A program made the translations under genes and the position numbers. A stretch of DNA of 64,000 bases from CAVYGM01 sp963768025 (GTDB lineage Bacteria > Bacteroidota > Bacteroidia > Cytophagales > Spirosomataceae), in the NCBI GenBank assembly GCA_963768025.1, contig CAVYGM010000035.1, forward strand, positions 91,834 to 155,833, in the 5' to 3' direction. The notes beneath the pieces were generated by a model that was not told the DNA's origin, did no database searches, and saw only the letters and a list, made by a program, of their open reading frames with translations. This document shows, one piece after another, positions 7,636 through 18,525 of this stretch. Within the stretch, counting starts at the first letter, position 1. Every line of letters starts with the position of its first letter.

Positions 7636-9663
7636 ATGAAGCATACCCCAACCCCCATACTCCTGCTTGCCCTAACGCTGGTATCAGTAGGTACCCTGGC
7701 GCAGGACAGAGCCCTGGTCAATACTTCCAAAAGCGGCTATGCCAAACTGCACGGCCTCGATATGGATGCCGTCCAATGGACGCAGGGTTTTTGGGCGGAC
7801 CGATTTGAGGTTTGCAAAAACAACATGGTTCCTACGCTCTGGAAAGTGTACACCGACCCGGAGCTTAGCCATTCGTTCCGCAACTTCGAGATTGCCGCGG
7901 GTGTGGAAACCGGGAACTTCAAAGGGCCTTCCTTTCACGATGGCGATTTTTACAAAACCTTCGAAGCCGTGGCCAGTATGTACGCCGTTTCCAAGGATAA
8001 AAAGCTGGATGAATTGATGGATCATGCCATCGCCGTGATCGCCAAAGCGCAACGGGCCGACGGGTACATCTACACCAAAGAAATTATCCTGCAAAAACAG
8101 AAGGGAGAAGCCCGGCTATTTGATAACCGGCTGAGTTTTGAAGCCTATAATTTTGGGCACCTCATGACCGCCGCCTGCGTGCATTACCGGGCTACTGGAA
8201 AAACCTCATTGCTTGATGTTGCAAAAAAAGCCGCCGATTTTCTCATTGGCTTCTACGCCTCAGCTACTCCCGAGCAGTCACGCAATGCCATTTGTCCGTC
8301 GCACTACATGGGGTTGTCGGAGCTGTACCGGGCCACCCATGAGGCTAAGTACCTTACCCTGGTCAGGCATCTGGTAGCCATCAAAGGGGCCACCGAAGGT
8401 ACCGACGATAACCAGGACCGAATTCCGTTTCTGGAACAAACCAAGGTGATGGGCCACGCCGTGCGAGCCAACTACCTGTACGCGGGCGTAGCCGACGTAT
8501 ACGCCGAAACGGGCGATGCCGCCCTGCTCACCCAGCTCAACCGGATGTGGGACGACCTCACCCAACACAAAATGTACGTGACCGGCGGCTGCGGCTCGCT
8601 CTACGACGGGGTGTCGCCCGACGGGACTTCGTACAAGCCCGATGAGGTGCAGAAAATACATCAGGCCTACGGCCGCGATTACCAGCTGCCCAACTTTACG
8701 GCCCACAACGAAACCTGCGCCAACATCGGCAACGTACTCTGGAACTGGCGAATGCTTCAGATCACGGGAGACGCCAAATACGCCGATGTGATGGAGCTGG
8801 CTTTGTACAACAGTGTGTTGTCGGGGATCAATATTCCGGGTGACAAGTTTTTGTATACCAATCCCCTGGCGTATTCGGCCGCGCTTCCGTTTCAGCAGCG
8901 GTGGTCCAAGGAACGGCAGGGCTACATTTCCAAATCCAACTGTTGCCCGCCCAATACTGTCCGGACCATTGCGGAGGTAAGTCAGTATGCGTATAGCCTA
9001 TCCGGTGAAGGGGTCTATTTCAATTTGTACGGAGGGACTACCCTGGACACAAAATTTAAAAATGGGAACCTCAAACTCCGCCAAACCACCGACTACCCCT
9101 GGGACGGGAAAATAACCATTCAGATCGCCGAAGCTCCGGCAGATCCCTTCGGTCTTTTCCTCCGGATTCCGGGCTGGTGTACCTCCGCCCGACTCACGCT
9201 CAATGGGAAAGTTCAGACCCTGGAACTGACACCAGGTACCTACGCCCGTTTGCAGAAAAACTTCAAAGCCGGGGACGTGGTGGAACTGGAATTACCCATG
9301 CCCGTTCAGTTGATCGAGTCAAATCCTTTGGTAGAAGAAACCCGCAACCAGGTAGCCGTAAAGCGCGGACCGGTGGTGTACTGCCTCGAATCCATTGACC
9401 TACCCAAGGGCCGGACGATTTTTGACGTCGCCATCGAAATTGAAAACAAGTTAAAACCGGCCAAAATCAGCATCGAAAACAGCCCGGTGACGGTGTTGCG
9501 GGGCGAAGGGGTACTGGTAGATACGGCGGGTTGGGATAAGAAACTGTACCGACCCATCACGGGCAAATCGGACAAAAAGGTACCTATCCAGTTGGTACCC
9601 TACTACGCCTGGGGCAACCGCGGCTCTACCGATATGTCGGTGTGGCTGGCTTTGGCAAGGTAG
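7636..9663 (+). CDS. Secreted GH127 family beta-L-arabinofuranosidase-like glycosidase
   Basis: A 675-residue protein with an N-terminal signal peptide ending near VGTLAQ, so exported. The (alpha/alpha)6 catalytic domain shows the GH127 (former DUF1680) features: NETC (Glu359, Cys361) and SNCCPPN (Cys436, Cys437). In the characterised family member the equivalent Glu and Cys residues bind zinc, and one Cys is the nucleophile. A beta-rich domain fills the C-terminal 200 residues. GH127 enzymes release beta-L-arabinofuranose; an aceric-acid hydrolase is also known in the family. It fits a plant cell wall pentose programme with the genes at 14.8-28.5 kb. Confidence 0.85.
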   Translation: MKHTPTPILLLALTLVSVGTLAQDRALVNTSKSGYAKLHGLDMDAVQWTQGFWADRFEVCKNNMVPTLWKVYTDPELSHSFRNFEIAAGVETGNFKGPSFHDGDFYKTFEAVASMYAVSKDKKLDELMDHAIAVIAKAQRADGYIYTKEIILQKQKGEARLFDNRLSFEAYNFGHLMTAACVHYRATGKTSLLDVAKKAADFLIGFYASATPEQSRNAICPSHYMGLSELYRATHEAKYLTLVRHLVAIKGATEGTDDNQDRIPFLEQTKVMGHAVRANYLYAGVADVYAETGDAALLTQLNRMWDDLTQHKMYVTGGCGSLYDGVSPDGTSYKPDEVQKIHQAYGRDYQLPNFTAHNETCANIGNVLWNWRMLQITGDAKYADVMELALYNSVLSGINIPGDKFLYTNPLAYSAALPFQQRWSKERQGYISKSNCCPPNTVRTIAEVSQYAYSLSGEGVYFNLYGGTTLDTKFKNGNLKLRQTTDYPWDGKITIQIAEAPADPFGLFLRIPGWCTSARLTLNGKVQTLELTPGTYARLQKNFKAGDVVELELPMPVQLIESNPLVEETRNQVAVKRGPVVYCLESIDLPKGRTIFDVAIEIENKLKPAKISIENSPVTVLRGEGVLVDTAGWDKKLYRPITGKSDKKVPIQLVPYYAWGNRGSTDMSVWLALAR

Positions 9664-9719
9664 AATGGTAAAGATATAGCAGCTGGACGGGTAGGAGGTA
9701 CCTTAAGCCAAAACTCCCC

Positions 9720-9800
9720 CCGATAACATTCCTGCCCGCTGCCTTGATTTTTGGGGAGTTATCGGTATTTTGCGGATAGGTACCTCAACTCCGCTATCCC
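9720..9800 (+). promoter_or_regulatory. Upstream inverted repeat and promoter region of NLR-like gene 1
   Basis: CCGATAAC at 9720-9727 and GTTATCGG at 9758-9765 form an inverted repeat. The block from about 9744 to 9800 (gattttt..agttatcggtatttt.., then cctcaactccgc) recurs before NLR-like gene 2 at about 32001-32050. Conservation outside coding sequence suggests a shared operator or promoter. Confidence 0.55.
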
Positions 9801-9802
9801 CC

Positions 9803-12800
9803 ATGACCAAAACCCACCGCATCTTTCTGGCGTCTTCCAATGAGTTGTGCGAGGAACGTTTGAAACTTTTGCGATTTTCATCAACCGCGAAAACAAGCGA
9901 TTGGCCAACAAAAATACGTTTCTGCACCTGGAAGTGTGGGAGGATATGGACGATGCCTTCAACACCACCTGCAAGCAGGAAGACTACAACGAGTACCTCC
10001 GAAAATGCCAGCTCTGCGTGGTGCTTTTCTGGACGAAGGTAGGGAAGTACACCAACCAGGAGTTTGATCTGGCCTACCAACTTTTTAAAGATACCGCCTG
10101 GCCGCGGGTCTATGTCTACGAGAAAACCGCCGCGGCGCCCCGTGACCCGAAAGAATGGGAGGCCGATAGTAAAGAGGCCTTTTTGGAAAAAATACAACCT
10201 CTGGGCCAGGAGCAGTTTCAAAGTACCTTCGCGAATTTTGCTGAGTTGGAAAACAGGTTCAAGCGCAGCCTGGATGATCTGTTTGCCAACGGTATCCTGA
10301 CCTACGGTGATCCGGCCGCTCTCCTCAGCCCGAAGGGCGTAGACAACCCCAACGTCTTCATCGGCCGGGAGGAGGAGCTGAAACTGATCCGCGAACGGCT
10401 CAATGACTGCGGTAAACTGATGCTTATCAACGCCGAAGGCGGGATTGGTAAAACTACCCTGGCGGCCCGCTACTGGAACGAAAGCCTGTACGAGTACAAG
10501 CACAACGCCTGGCTGTTTTGCGAAAATGGCATTGTGAATGCCCTCAAAGACCTGGCTCCCGAACTAAATGTGGATTTGACGGGCCTGGACGAAGCCCAGC
10601 AATTGGCTGCCCTTCGACACGCCCTCAAAAAAGTACACGACGATTTTCTGCTGGTGCTCGACAATGCGAATGATGCCGACGACATTCGGGTATTTAAGCA
10701 GGAGTTTGCGGGCTTCCACTGGCACGTCCTCATCACGAGCCGCTGCCAGGGTGTACTGGAAAAGGAGCAGGAGCTACCCATTACGCACCTGCCGCCGCCA
10801 CTGGCCAAAGAGCTTTTTGAAAAGTACTACCGGGAAGATAGCCCCGACTTTGACGCCCTACTCGACCGCCTCCTGGAAGCCATCCGCTACCACACGCTGC
10901 TGGTGGAGCTGTTTTCCAAAAACCTGAAAGAAGCCTCCGAGTTGGGCATGACGCTGAGTACCTTCCTGCAAAAACTGGAAACCGAAGGCCTGTACCTGGG
11001 CGAAGGTAGCTTCGAAATCCAGACGCCCTACACCGGTTTTGTGCAAAAACCAGCTGCGAATACGGACGAGATCCTGGACATCCTCTACGATTTCTCGACC
11101 CTGAGCGAGGCCCAAAGGTACCTACTGGTAAACCTGGCCCTGCTGCCGGCGGAAAACTACACCCTCCTGTTTTTGATAGATGTGATGGCTCCCGAGGACA
11201 CAAAAGCCTTCCGGGCCACCGTGAAAAGCCTCTACCAGAAAGGCTGGCTGAGTGGCGCGGAGAAAACCTACCGCCTCAGCCCGGTGGTGCAGGGGCTGGT
11301 ATTGAAAAAAAACCAGGCAACCCTCCCCGCCGACGCCGAAGCGCTGCTAAGCCGCCTGGCTGAGAAAATGGAGAACGACGGAGCTAATTTTACACATCTC
11401 CGCCTACCCGAAGCCGCTCCCTTCGCCCGTTTGGCAAGTACCCTTACCCAACACCTGTTGCAAGCGCCTACCTACGAACTGGCTGCTCTTAACTTTAACG
11501 CCGGTATCTACTTTGAAAATACGGGAGATGTGGTGCAGGCGAAACAGGCGTTTGAAAAGTATGGCGAAATCAGTGCGGCCATTGGTCATGTTGAAAGAGT
11601 TGCCATTTCCTATCGAAACTCGGGAGTATCTACGAGGCCACCGGGGACTGGAAGAACGCCTGGAAAATTATCAGGAATACAATCGGATTAGTCAAGGAAA
11701 TCTACCAAAGCAGCCCCGAGAACCTGTCCTACAAAAACGGGCTGGCCATTTCCTATGGAAAACTCGGGGGCATCTACGAGGCCACCGGGGACTGGAAGAA
11801 CGCCCTGGAAAATTATCAGCAGCAACTCCGTATTTTCAAAGAAATCTACCAAAGCAGCCCCGAGAACCTGAACTACAAAAACGGGCTGGCCATTTCCTAT
11901 GCAAAACTCGGGGGCATCTACGAGGCCACCGGGGACTGGAAGAACGCCCTGGAAAATTATCAGGAAGATTTCAGAATTACGAAGGAAATCTACCAAAGCA
12001 GCCCCGAGAACCTGAACTACAAAAACGGGCTGGCCATTTCCTATGAGAACCTCGGCAATATTTACAAGGCCACCGGGGACTGGAAGAACGCCCTGGAAAA
12101 TTATCAGGAATGCAATCGGATTAGAAAAGAAATCTACCAAAGCAGCCCCGAGAACCTGAACTACAAAAACGGGCTGGCCATTTCCTATGAAAAACTAGGG
12201 GGCATCTACGAGGCCACCGGGGACTGGAAGAACGCCCTGGAAAATTATCAGGAATACAATCCGGTATTGTCAAAGAAATCTACCAAAGCAGCCCCGAGAA
12301 CCTGCACTACAAAAACGGGCTGGCCATTTCCTATGCAAAACTCGGGGGCATCTACGAGGCCACCGGGGACTGGAAGAACGCCCTGGAAAATTATCAGGAA
12401 TAGCAATCCGGATTAGCAAAGAAATCTACCAAAGCAGCCCCGAGAACCTGAACTACAAAAACGGGCTGGCCATTTCCTATGAGAAACTCGGGGGCATCTA
12501 CGAGGCCACCGGGGACTGGAAGAACGCCCTGGAAAATTATCAGGAATACAATCGGATTAGCAAAAGAAATCTACCAAAGCAGCCCCGAGAACCTGTACTA
12601 CAAAAACGGACTGGCCATTTCCTATGAAAAACTCGGGGAATGTTATTTATCTGAAAAGGATGATCTCAATGCTCTAAATAGTTACGAACAAAGCCGCGCT
12701 TTGTCTCTTGAACTATGGGAAGCTACTCAGGGTCAAATCGTTTCCCTGGCCTTTACATTTGCCTTTGATTGCTGGAAAATAACAGATATTGAAAAAAGAT

Positions 12801-12976
12801 TAATCCTTGCAGGGGAATTTGATAAAAAAGATACTTCCCAAAAGATCAAACGATTAAAAGCCATGCGACTGGAAGGACATAATGTCTTACAGCCTTTGGC
12901 GGAAGCCGGTAAATTAAATCAGGATCGACTTTGGTTATTTAACAAACTAGCCGACGAAACCTGGTATGACTTTTAA
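9803..12976 (+). pseudogene. NLR-like gene 1: receptor-like N-terminus, NB-ARC ATPase, TPR repeats (frameshifted)
   Basis: STAND-type signalling ATPase. The ATG at 9803 gives THRIFLASSNELCEER, an opening like the DUF4062/TIR-like domains. One missing T near 9859 shifts the frame, and the next open segment ends at 11691. Residues from about 170 form NB-ARC: P-loop AEGGIGKTTLA (about 10435), Walker B LLVLDNAND, sensor HVLITSR, then a winged-helix-like segment. From 11613 follow seven near-identical 48-residue TPR units with several small indels (about 11612, 11662, 12255, 12400), a degenerate unit, and a tail ending DETWYDF at 12976. The N-terminus differs strongly from paralog 2 while the ATPase and repeats match. 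It may be inactive, or the indels may be assembly errors in repeats. Confidence 0.75.
11613..12640 (+). repeat. Tandem array of 144-bp (48-aa) TPR-coding units, locus 1
   Basis: The segment ggccaccggggactggaag starts at or near 11636, 11780, 11924, 12068, 12212, 12358 and 12504. That is seven units spaced 144 bp, two of them 146 bp. Each encodes GGIYEATGDWKNALENYQ and a helix pair around KEIYQSSPEN. Units are almost identical in DNA except at a few codons. A diverged eighth unit (LGECYLSEKDD) closes the array. Confidence 0.92.
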
Positions 12977-12990
12977 AACCAACCCCCACC

Positions 12991-14324
12991 TCATTTCAGC
13001 CACTCCCACCGCTTCGCCCAGTCCATCAGGTACTCCGCGCGGTAGCGGGCTATGGTTTTGGCTCCCTGTTGCGGGCCGAGGAAAAGGTCGGGCTCGGGGC
13101 GGTCGCCGTACCAGTGGTTTCCGGGTTTGAAGTCGTCCGGGCCTGGTTTTCCCGGCCAGGGGGCTACGCTCACGTAGCGGCCGGTCTGCCCGTTCAACGC
13201 CGGTATATCGCTGGCCGTGGTGTAGGTACCCGTTTCGGCCTGCTTGGGGGAGTACCTTACGCCATATACTCCCTTGCCGAGGTAGTAGCCCGGCCACGAT
13301 TGTCCCCGCTATGTTGAAAGTAAAACAGGCCGAATCTGGTGGAATATCGAGGGTAGGCCCTTTAAATCTCCATTCCAGCACCGCGTAGGTGGCCACGGTA
13401 TCGGCCGTGGTACTATTGCCTTCAAAAATTGTTCGGGAATTCCTATCAATCCGCGTAAAACTACCGCCCCAGCTTTCGCCCGTGGGGGTGTCGGGGTTGC
13501 CCTTCATCAGGTAGGCGAGCGAGGGCGTGTCGCCCATTTTCAGGTTCGCCCTTGTAGTAGTTGATAAAGTCCTTCCCCATGGCTCCCCGGCCCTGAATAT
13601 AATTGCCGTAATAGCCCTTACCCGTCAGGTTTTTGGGAGATTCCGCATCCATAAACCAGCCGCGGTAGGTGGCATTGGCCTCAATCATCCACAGGTCGGG
13701 ATGGTGCTCGGCCAGGTAGGTATAGGCATTGACACTCCATTTTTTGTTGGGGCCGCCAATCCAGTACACCCGAATCTTTTCCTTGATCTCGGGCGCATCG
13801 TGCAGCGCCTGCGCTACATCCTCAATCCCGCCCCACACGAGTACCCACAGGGGTTGGGTGCCCTGTTTTTTGGCGCAGCGAATGATCCAGTCGGAGCCTT
13901 CGGAAGCGGTAGAGAATCCCTTATAGGGCGCGGCGGGAATGCTGCCCTGTTTACAAACCTTGCGTAAGGCATCGGGCTCAGGAAAGCCGGAGGAGTGCTT
14001 TTTTAGTTGGGGCAGGTCTTTTTCGTAGAGATCAATCATATCCAGGATGTTTTGCTTGCGGCCGTCGCCAAAGGGCGAGGATACCAGCCCTTCGATCTGA
14101 AACCGGTCGGCGTACATCAGCAAATGAATCATGGATTGGAAATCGTCCGGGTCGGTGCCGCCAATATCGGTGCTGATGAGGATACGCGGTTTGGTTTGGG
14201 CCAGGGCGGCGGTGTAGGCTTGTAATAAAATAAGCATACACACCAGGACTTTCCAGCCGATGTGGGGTACCTTGTAGGTATTTCGGAAGGAGTAACTAAT
14301 CGATAGTCCAACAGGAGTATTCAT
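12991..14324 (-). pseudogene. Secreted Sde182/DUF1593 nucleoside-hydrolase-like protein, two frameshifts
   Basis: Reading leftward from the ATG at 14322-14324 there is a signal peptide (VLVCMLILLQAYTAALAQ), then ILISTDIGGTDPDDFQSMIHLLMYAD. This is the Asp-rich calcium-site motif of nucleoside hydrolases as found in the DUF1593 (Sde182) family. The frame breaks near 13530 and again near 13300. All three pieces together give one collinear protein ending AKRWEWLK at 12991. The family is linked to plant polysaccharide use, with nucleoside-hydrolase fold and cellulose-binding reports; the exact substrate is unknown. It is convergent with NLR-like gene 1, whose stop lies 14 bp away. Confidence 0.75.
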
Positions 14325-14666
14325 TGGATGAGGAGGTTTAACATTCTTCAATAAGCTTTATCAAACGGGCGTAAGTTGATCTACTAAGTAATTAATTTAC
14401 ACCTAAACCGCAATGACGCAAGGGGCGCTAAGACTCAAATGGTTCATTTTTAACTCTTTGCGACTTGTCGCTCCGGCGTACTGGTTTTTGCGTTGATTTT
14501 TTTGCCTAAGTACTTAGCCGTTCGAAGCCTTCATGGTTTGGAACATCCTGTCCTCCATTGGACTAGTCGAAACTTGCATTTTAAAGCAGGTAATTGCCAG
14601 CACCTACCCTCTTCGAATTAACCCGGTTCGAGGTAGAGGTCACCCTCCAAATATTTACTATTTGTT
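14325..14666. other. Intergenic region before deoR-type regulator
   Basis: No plausible gene, RNA or long hairpin is seen here. It lies between the divergent DUF1593-type gene and the DeoR promoter. Confidence 0.5.
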
Positions 14667-14705
14667 TTGTTTTACTTTCTTTTATTTTCGTATATTTGCC
14701 AAATA
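14667..14705 (+). promoter_or_regulatory. Promoter and possible operator of the DeoR gene
   Basis: TTG at 14667-14669 and TATATTTG at 14691-14698 are separated by 21 bases, matching the Bacteroidota -33/-7 pattern. The -7 box overlaps a perfect short palindrome, TATTTG-C-CAAATA (14693-14705). Repressor binding there would block transcription, so autoregulation by the DeoR protein is plausible. Confidence 0.6.
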
Positions 14706-14824
14706 AAAATAAATAGTGCTTCCCTTTGACAAGATTTCTGCTCTGTTGACCAAGTTATGTTATTAATTCTTTTTATCTTTTACTTTTAAAGATTATTTGC
14801 AAAAGGAATTAACGATATACTCAC

Positions 14825-15592
14825 ATGTTAGCAAATCAACGAAGGGAAAAGATATTAGAATTACTCAAAGAAGACGGTTCGGCTAAGGTGGTAGACCTGG
14901 CCCGCCTATTCAAAGTTACCGAAGTGACCATCCGGCAGGATCTGGACAAGCTGGAAAAAGACGGGTTGGTGGTGAAGGAACACGGAGGGGCTTTTTTGAA
15001 AAACGTGGAAGATCAGGTCCGAAACTTTTCACTGGCCAATCAGGAAAACCTTGACAAGAAGGAACTGATCGCCACCAAATGCCTGGAATTTATCGAAAAT
15101 GGGGATACCATTATTCTGGACTCCGGCTCTACTACCACCGAAATTGCCAAAAAGCTCGTGGGAGGCAACCGGGTGCTGACGGTCATCACCAACGCCCTGA
15201 ATATCGCCCTTATGCTGGGGGTGGAGACGGGGATTGAGGTAATTATGACCGGGGGAGAATTCAAGCCCCCGACCCTTTCGCTGACCGGTCAGAAGGCAGC
15301 GGACTTTTTCAAGGGCCTAAATGTGCAAAAACTGTTTCTGGCTACGGCCGGACTATCGCTGAAAGCGGGCCTAACCTACCCAAGCATCAGCGATCTGGTG
15401 GTAAAAAAGGCCATGATTGATGCCGCCGACACTACCTACCTCGTAGCGGACTCGACTAAAATAGGAAAAAGTGCCTTTGCCAGCCTGGGCGCCCTTTCGC
15501 TGATAGACTACATCATCACCGACGGGGGAATCCAGGAAAAGCACAAACAGCTTTTTCACGATAATGAGATTGAGCTGATCATTGCAGAATGA
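14825..15592 (+). CDS. DeoR-family transcriptional regulator
   Basis: A 255-residue protein of typical DeoR layout. An N-terminal winged helix-turn-helix (ILELLKEDGSAKVVDLARLF, then VTEVTIRQDLDKLEKDGLV, residues 8-55) is followed by a sugar-phosphate sensor domain. The sensor has DSGSTTTEIAKKL (about 98) and ITNALNIALML, the ISOCOT-like phosphosugar site. Such regulators usually repress sugar catabolic genes until a phosphorylated intermediate binds. It is the first gene before the isomerase-transporter cluster on the same strand and probably controls it. Confidence 0.88.
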   Translation: MLANQRREKILELLKEDGSAKVVDLARLFKVTEVTIRQDLDKLEKDGLVVKEHGGAFLKNVEDQVRNFSLANQENLDKKELIATKCLEFIENGDTIILDSGSTTTEIAKKLVGGNRVLTVITNALNIALMLGVETGIEVIMTGGEFKPPTLSLTGQKAADFFKGLNVQKLFLATAGLSLKAGLTYPSISDLVVKKAMIDAADTTYLVADSTKIGKSAFASLGALSLIDYIITDGGIQEKHKQLFHDNEIELIIAE

Positions 15593-15800
15593 AAAACTAA
15601 TGGCTATTGGTTAGTAGTTATTTGCGGCCGCCGCTACGGTTCTTGTTTTATTTTCCTGATTATCAATTTGTTATATAGGTTTAGTAAAATTTAGAGAGCT
15701 CTTACTTTAAACTATTTTTGCGCTAGTACCTAGCCATAAAGGATCACTAATCAACCCTAATAACCAGTTTCCCAATAACCAATAAACCAATCCCCTACCT

Positions 15801-17225
15801 ATGATACAAGTTGGAAGTCTCGGCGTAATCATTGGAAATCGTGATTTCTTTCCCGACCGGTTGGTGTCTGAAGCAAGAGTTGAAATTATTGAACTTCTGG
15901 ATGAACTGGGCATCAACGCCGTGATGCTCGATACCGAAACGACCAAACTTGGCGGTGTGGAGACGTTTCAGGATGCCCAGAAATGCGCCCGGCTGTTCAT
16001 GGACCACCGCGACGAAATCATCGGCGTGCTGGTGGTATTACCCAACTTCGGAGACGAGCGCGGCGTGGCCGAAACCCTGAAACTTGCCGATCTGAACGTA
16101 CCCGTCCTGGTACAGGGCTACCCGGATGATCTGAACAAACTGGACGTGGCCCGGCGGCGCGACTCCTGGTGCGGGAAAATATCGGCCTGCAATAACCTGT
16201 ATCAATTTGGTATCAAGTATACGCTCACGACCAAACACGTGGTGCATCCGCAAGATCCTACTTTCAAGGCCGATCTGCTCGACTTTATGGGGGTGTGTCG
16301 GGTTACGAAGGGGTTGCGCAAAGTACGGATCGGGGCCATCGGTGCCCGGCCCGGCGGCTTCAATACGGTGCGGTACAGCGAGAAAATTCTGCAACGCAAC
16401 GGCATTTCGGTCGTGACGGTGGACCTATCCGAAATCCTGGGTCATGCCAATAAATTGACCCAACACGACAATTCGGTAAAAGAACGCCTGCAACGCATCA
16501 GAGACTACGCCCCAACCGGCCGCACGCCCGAGGAATCCCTGATTCAAATGGCCAAACTGGACGTAGCTCTCTCCGATTTTGTGCAAGCCAATGCCCTGGA
16601 TGCTACGGCGATTCAGTGTTGGACCTCCGTGCAGACCAACTACGGCTGTAACGTGTGTACAAGCATGAGTATCATGAGCGAGAACATGATGCCCAGTGGC
16701 TGTGAGGTGGACGTAACGGGTACCCTGAGCATGTACGCCCTGCAACTGGCCTCCGGTTCTCCCAGCGCGCTGGTTGACTGGAACAACAATTACGCTGACG
16801 ATGAGGACAAGTGTGTACTTTTCCACTGTGGCAACTGGGCCAAATCCTTTTTACCGGATATAGAAATTAGCACCGCTCCTATCCTGGGTACCACCGTGGG
16901 TGAAGAGAATACCTACGGTGCCCTCTCGGGCCGGACCCCGGCCATGCCCCTTACCTACGGGCGGATTAGCACCGACGATCCGAAGGGAATTATGAAAGCC
17001 TACGTAGGAGAAGGTGAACTGACCAACGATGCCCTCAAAACCTTCGGAAACCGGGCCGTGGCCCAAATCCCCAACCTGCAAAACCTCATGCAGTACATCT
17101 GCCGCAATGGTTTTGAGCACCACGTGGTGATGAATGCATCCAAGACAGCCGGGGTGCTGAATGAAGCGCTGGGCAACTACATGGGCTGGGAAGTTTATAA
17201 CCACGCACCTTCCGTACACCAGTAA
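15801..17225 (+). CDS. L-fucose/L-arabinose isomerase family protein
   Basis: A 474-residue soluble protein of the fucose isomerase-like superfamily. An N-terminal Rossmann-like part (GSLGVIIGNRDFFPDRLV, VLVVLPNFGDE) is followed by a middle domain (GAIGARPGGFNTVRYSEKIL) and a C-terminal part with Glu, Asp and His residues suited to metal binding (SGCEVDVTGTLSMYALQL, LFHCGNWAKSF). These enzymes interconvert aldoses and ketoses using a divalent metal. The cluster (pentose-type importer, split transketolase, FGGY kinase) suggests a pentose substrate, but the sequence does not decide it. The start ATG lies 208 bp after the DeoR stop, so it may have its own promoter. Confidence 0.8.
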   Translation: MIQVGSLGVIIGNRDFFPDRLVSEARVEIIELLDELGINAVMLDTETTKLGGVETFQDAQKCARLFMDHRDEIIGVLVVLPNFGDERGVAETLKLADLNVPVLVQGYPDDLNKLDVARRRDSWCGKISACNNLYQFGIKYTLTTKHVVHPQDPTFKADLLDFMGVCRVTKGLRKVRIGAIGARPGGFNTVRYSEKILQRNGISVVTVDLSEILGHANKLTQHDNSVKERLQRIRDYAPTGRTPEESLIQMAKLDVALSDFVQANALDATAIQCWTSVQTNYGCNVCTSMSIMSENMMPSGCEVDVTGTLSMYALQLASGSPSALVDWNNNYADDEDKCVLFHCGNWAKSFLPDIEISTAPILGTTVGEENTYGALSGRTPAMPLTYGRISTDDPKGIMKAYVGEGELTNDALKTFGNRAVAQIPNLQNLMQYICRNGFEHHVVMNASKTAGVLNEALGNYMGWEVYNHAPSVHQ

Positions 17226-17281
17226 ACAATCTTTCTCAAATCAACACACGAAATTTCACTTAACCTTGATGCCCTAAAAAT

Positions 17282-18458
17282 ATGAGCAAAAAAGCCCACC
17301 TTGTTTGTCTTGTTCTTCTGATTGGCCTTGTTTTGCCTCTACTCTCCTGGGCGCAACAACGAACAAATCCGGTAGTGTCTCCCGAAATTCTGCCTGACAA
17401 CTCCGTCATTTTTCGGATCAATGCGCCCAAGGCGCAAAGCGTCCGCTTGCTGGGTACCTGGTTGAAGGACCTGAGGAATACCATCGAAATGACCCGGAAG
17501 GATTCGAGTGTATTCGAAGTAAAGGTGGGCCCACTGCCGGCAGATATGTACGAGTACCGTTTCATAGTGGACGGCATAGCCCTGCTTGACCCCGCCAATA
17601 GCTATCGTCACCCGCGACGGATCAATCAACGAAAGCCGGTTGATTCTGCCGGGCCCCCAAACCCAATTGTACGACGTGCAGCCCGTGCCCCACGGTACGC
17701 TATCGGCAGTCTGGTACCCCTCGCCCACGATAGGCATGGACCGACGCATGGAGATATACACCCCACCCGGCTACGAGAAAAGCGGTAATAAATACCCCGT
17801 GCTGTATCTGTTTCACGGAGGAGGAGGCGACGAAGAAGGATGGATCAGCCGGGGACGTACCAATTACATCCTGGATAATCTGATTGCCGCCGGTAAAGTA
17901 CTGCCCATGATCGTGGTGATGACCAACGGGGTTCCCAACGTGGCGGCAGCTCCCGGCGACCGGCCCGCTTTTGCCAAAGCAACACCCGGTGGTCCAATGG
18001 GAATACAGGCTATGACCACAGGTAAATTTGAAGAGAGTTTGATCAAGGACGTAATTCCGTACGTGGAAGCCAATTACCGGGTGCTGAGCGACCCGGCCCA
18101 CCGGGCCATTGCCGGACTTTCCATGGGGGGCTATCACACCCAGCAGATTACCAATGCCAACCCGGAGAAATTCGACTACATCGGGGTGATGAGCATGGGC
18201 CTTTTTGATGGACCCAATGCCCGGAACTACAACCGGGAGGAGCATATCAAGCAGTTGAATGCGATCAAGCAGGCCAAACCCAAACTCTACTGGATTGCCT
18301 GTGGCAAAGATGATTTCCTGTACGAGGGGGTTACCAAATTACGGGCCTTGTATGACCAGGTTGGTTTGCCCTACACCTATCGCGAAAGCGAGGGGGGACA
18401 CACCTGGGTAAACTGGCGACTTTACCTCTCGGAATTAGCCCCCATGCTTTTCAAATAA
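17282..18458 (+). CDS. Secreted CE1-type esterase with N-terminal E-set/CBM48-like domain, one frameshift
   Basis: There is a signal peptide (LIGLVLPLLSWAQ), then a beta-sandwich domain of about 90 residues resembling E-set/CBM48 modules (IFRINAPKAQSVRLLGTW). An alpha/beta-hydrolase domain follows: YPVLYLFHGGGGDEEGW, nucleophile Ser in AGLSMGGYHTQQ, and C-terminal GGHTWVNWR with the catalytic His. This is the layout of Bacteroidota feruloyl/acetyl esterases acting on plant polysaccharides. The frame shifts near 17600 (first piece reads off after LLDPAN, second resumes at TRDGSINESRLIL). Corrected length is about 391 residues. It lies about 56 bp downstream of the isomerase gene and is likely cotranscribed. 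Confidence 0.8.
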
Positions 18459-18525
18459 ACTATATCTGCCGGCAGGTTAAGTCTGAGGAGGGTACCATCT
18501 AATCCAAGTAGACAGTCGATTCATT

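Noticed and set aside
9703..10503. Minus-strand frame of 266 codons opposite the NLR-like gene 1
   Set aside because: It overlaps the conserved N-terminal and NB-ARC coding sequence and matches no family; it is a shadow frame.
11688..12140. Long minus-strand open frame with repeats of FLIIFQGVLPVPGGLVD
   Set aside because: It is the antisense of the TPR array (same at 33755-34417). The repeats come from the 144-bp units, and there is no start context or family match.
11613..12640. Regular repeats considered as a CRISPR array
   Set aside because: The period is 144 bp with no unique spacers, and each unit encodes a TPR helix pair in frame.
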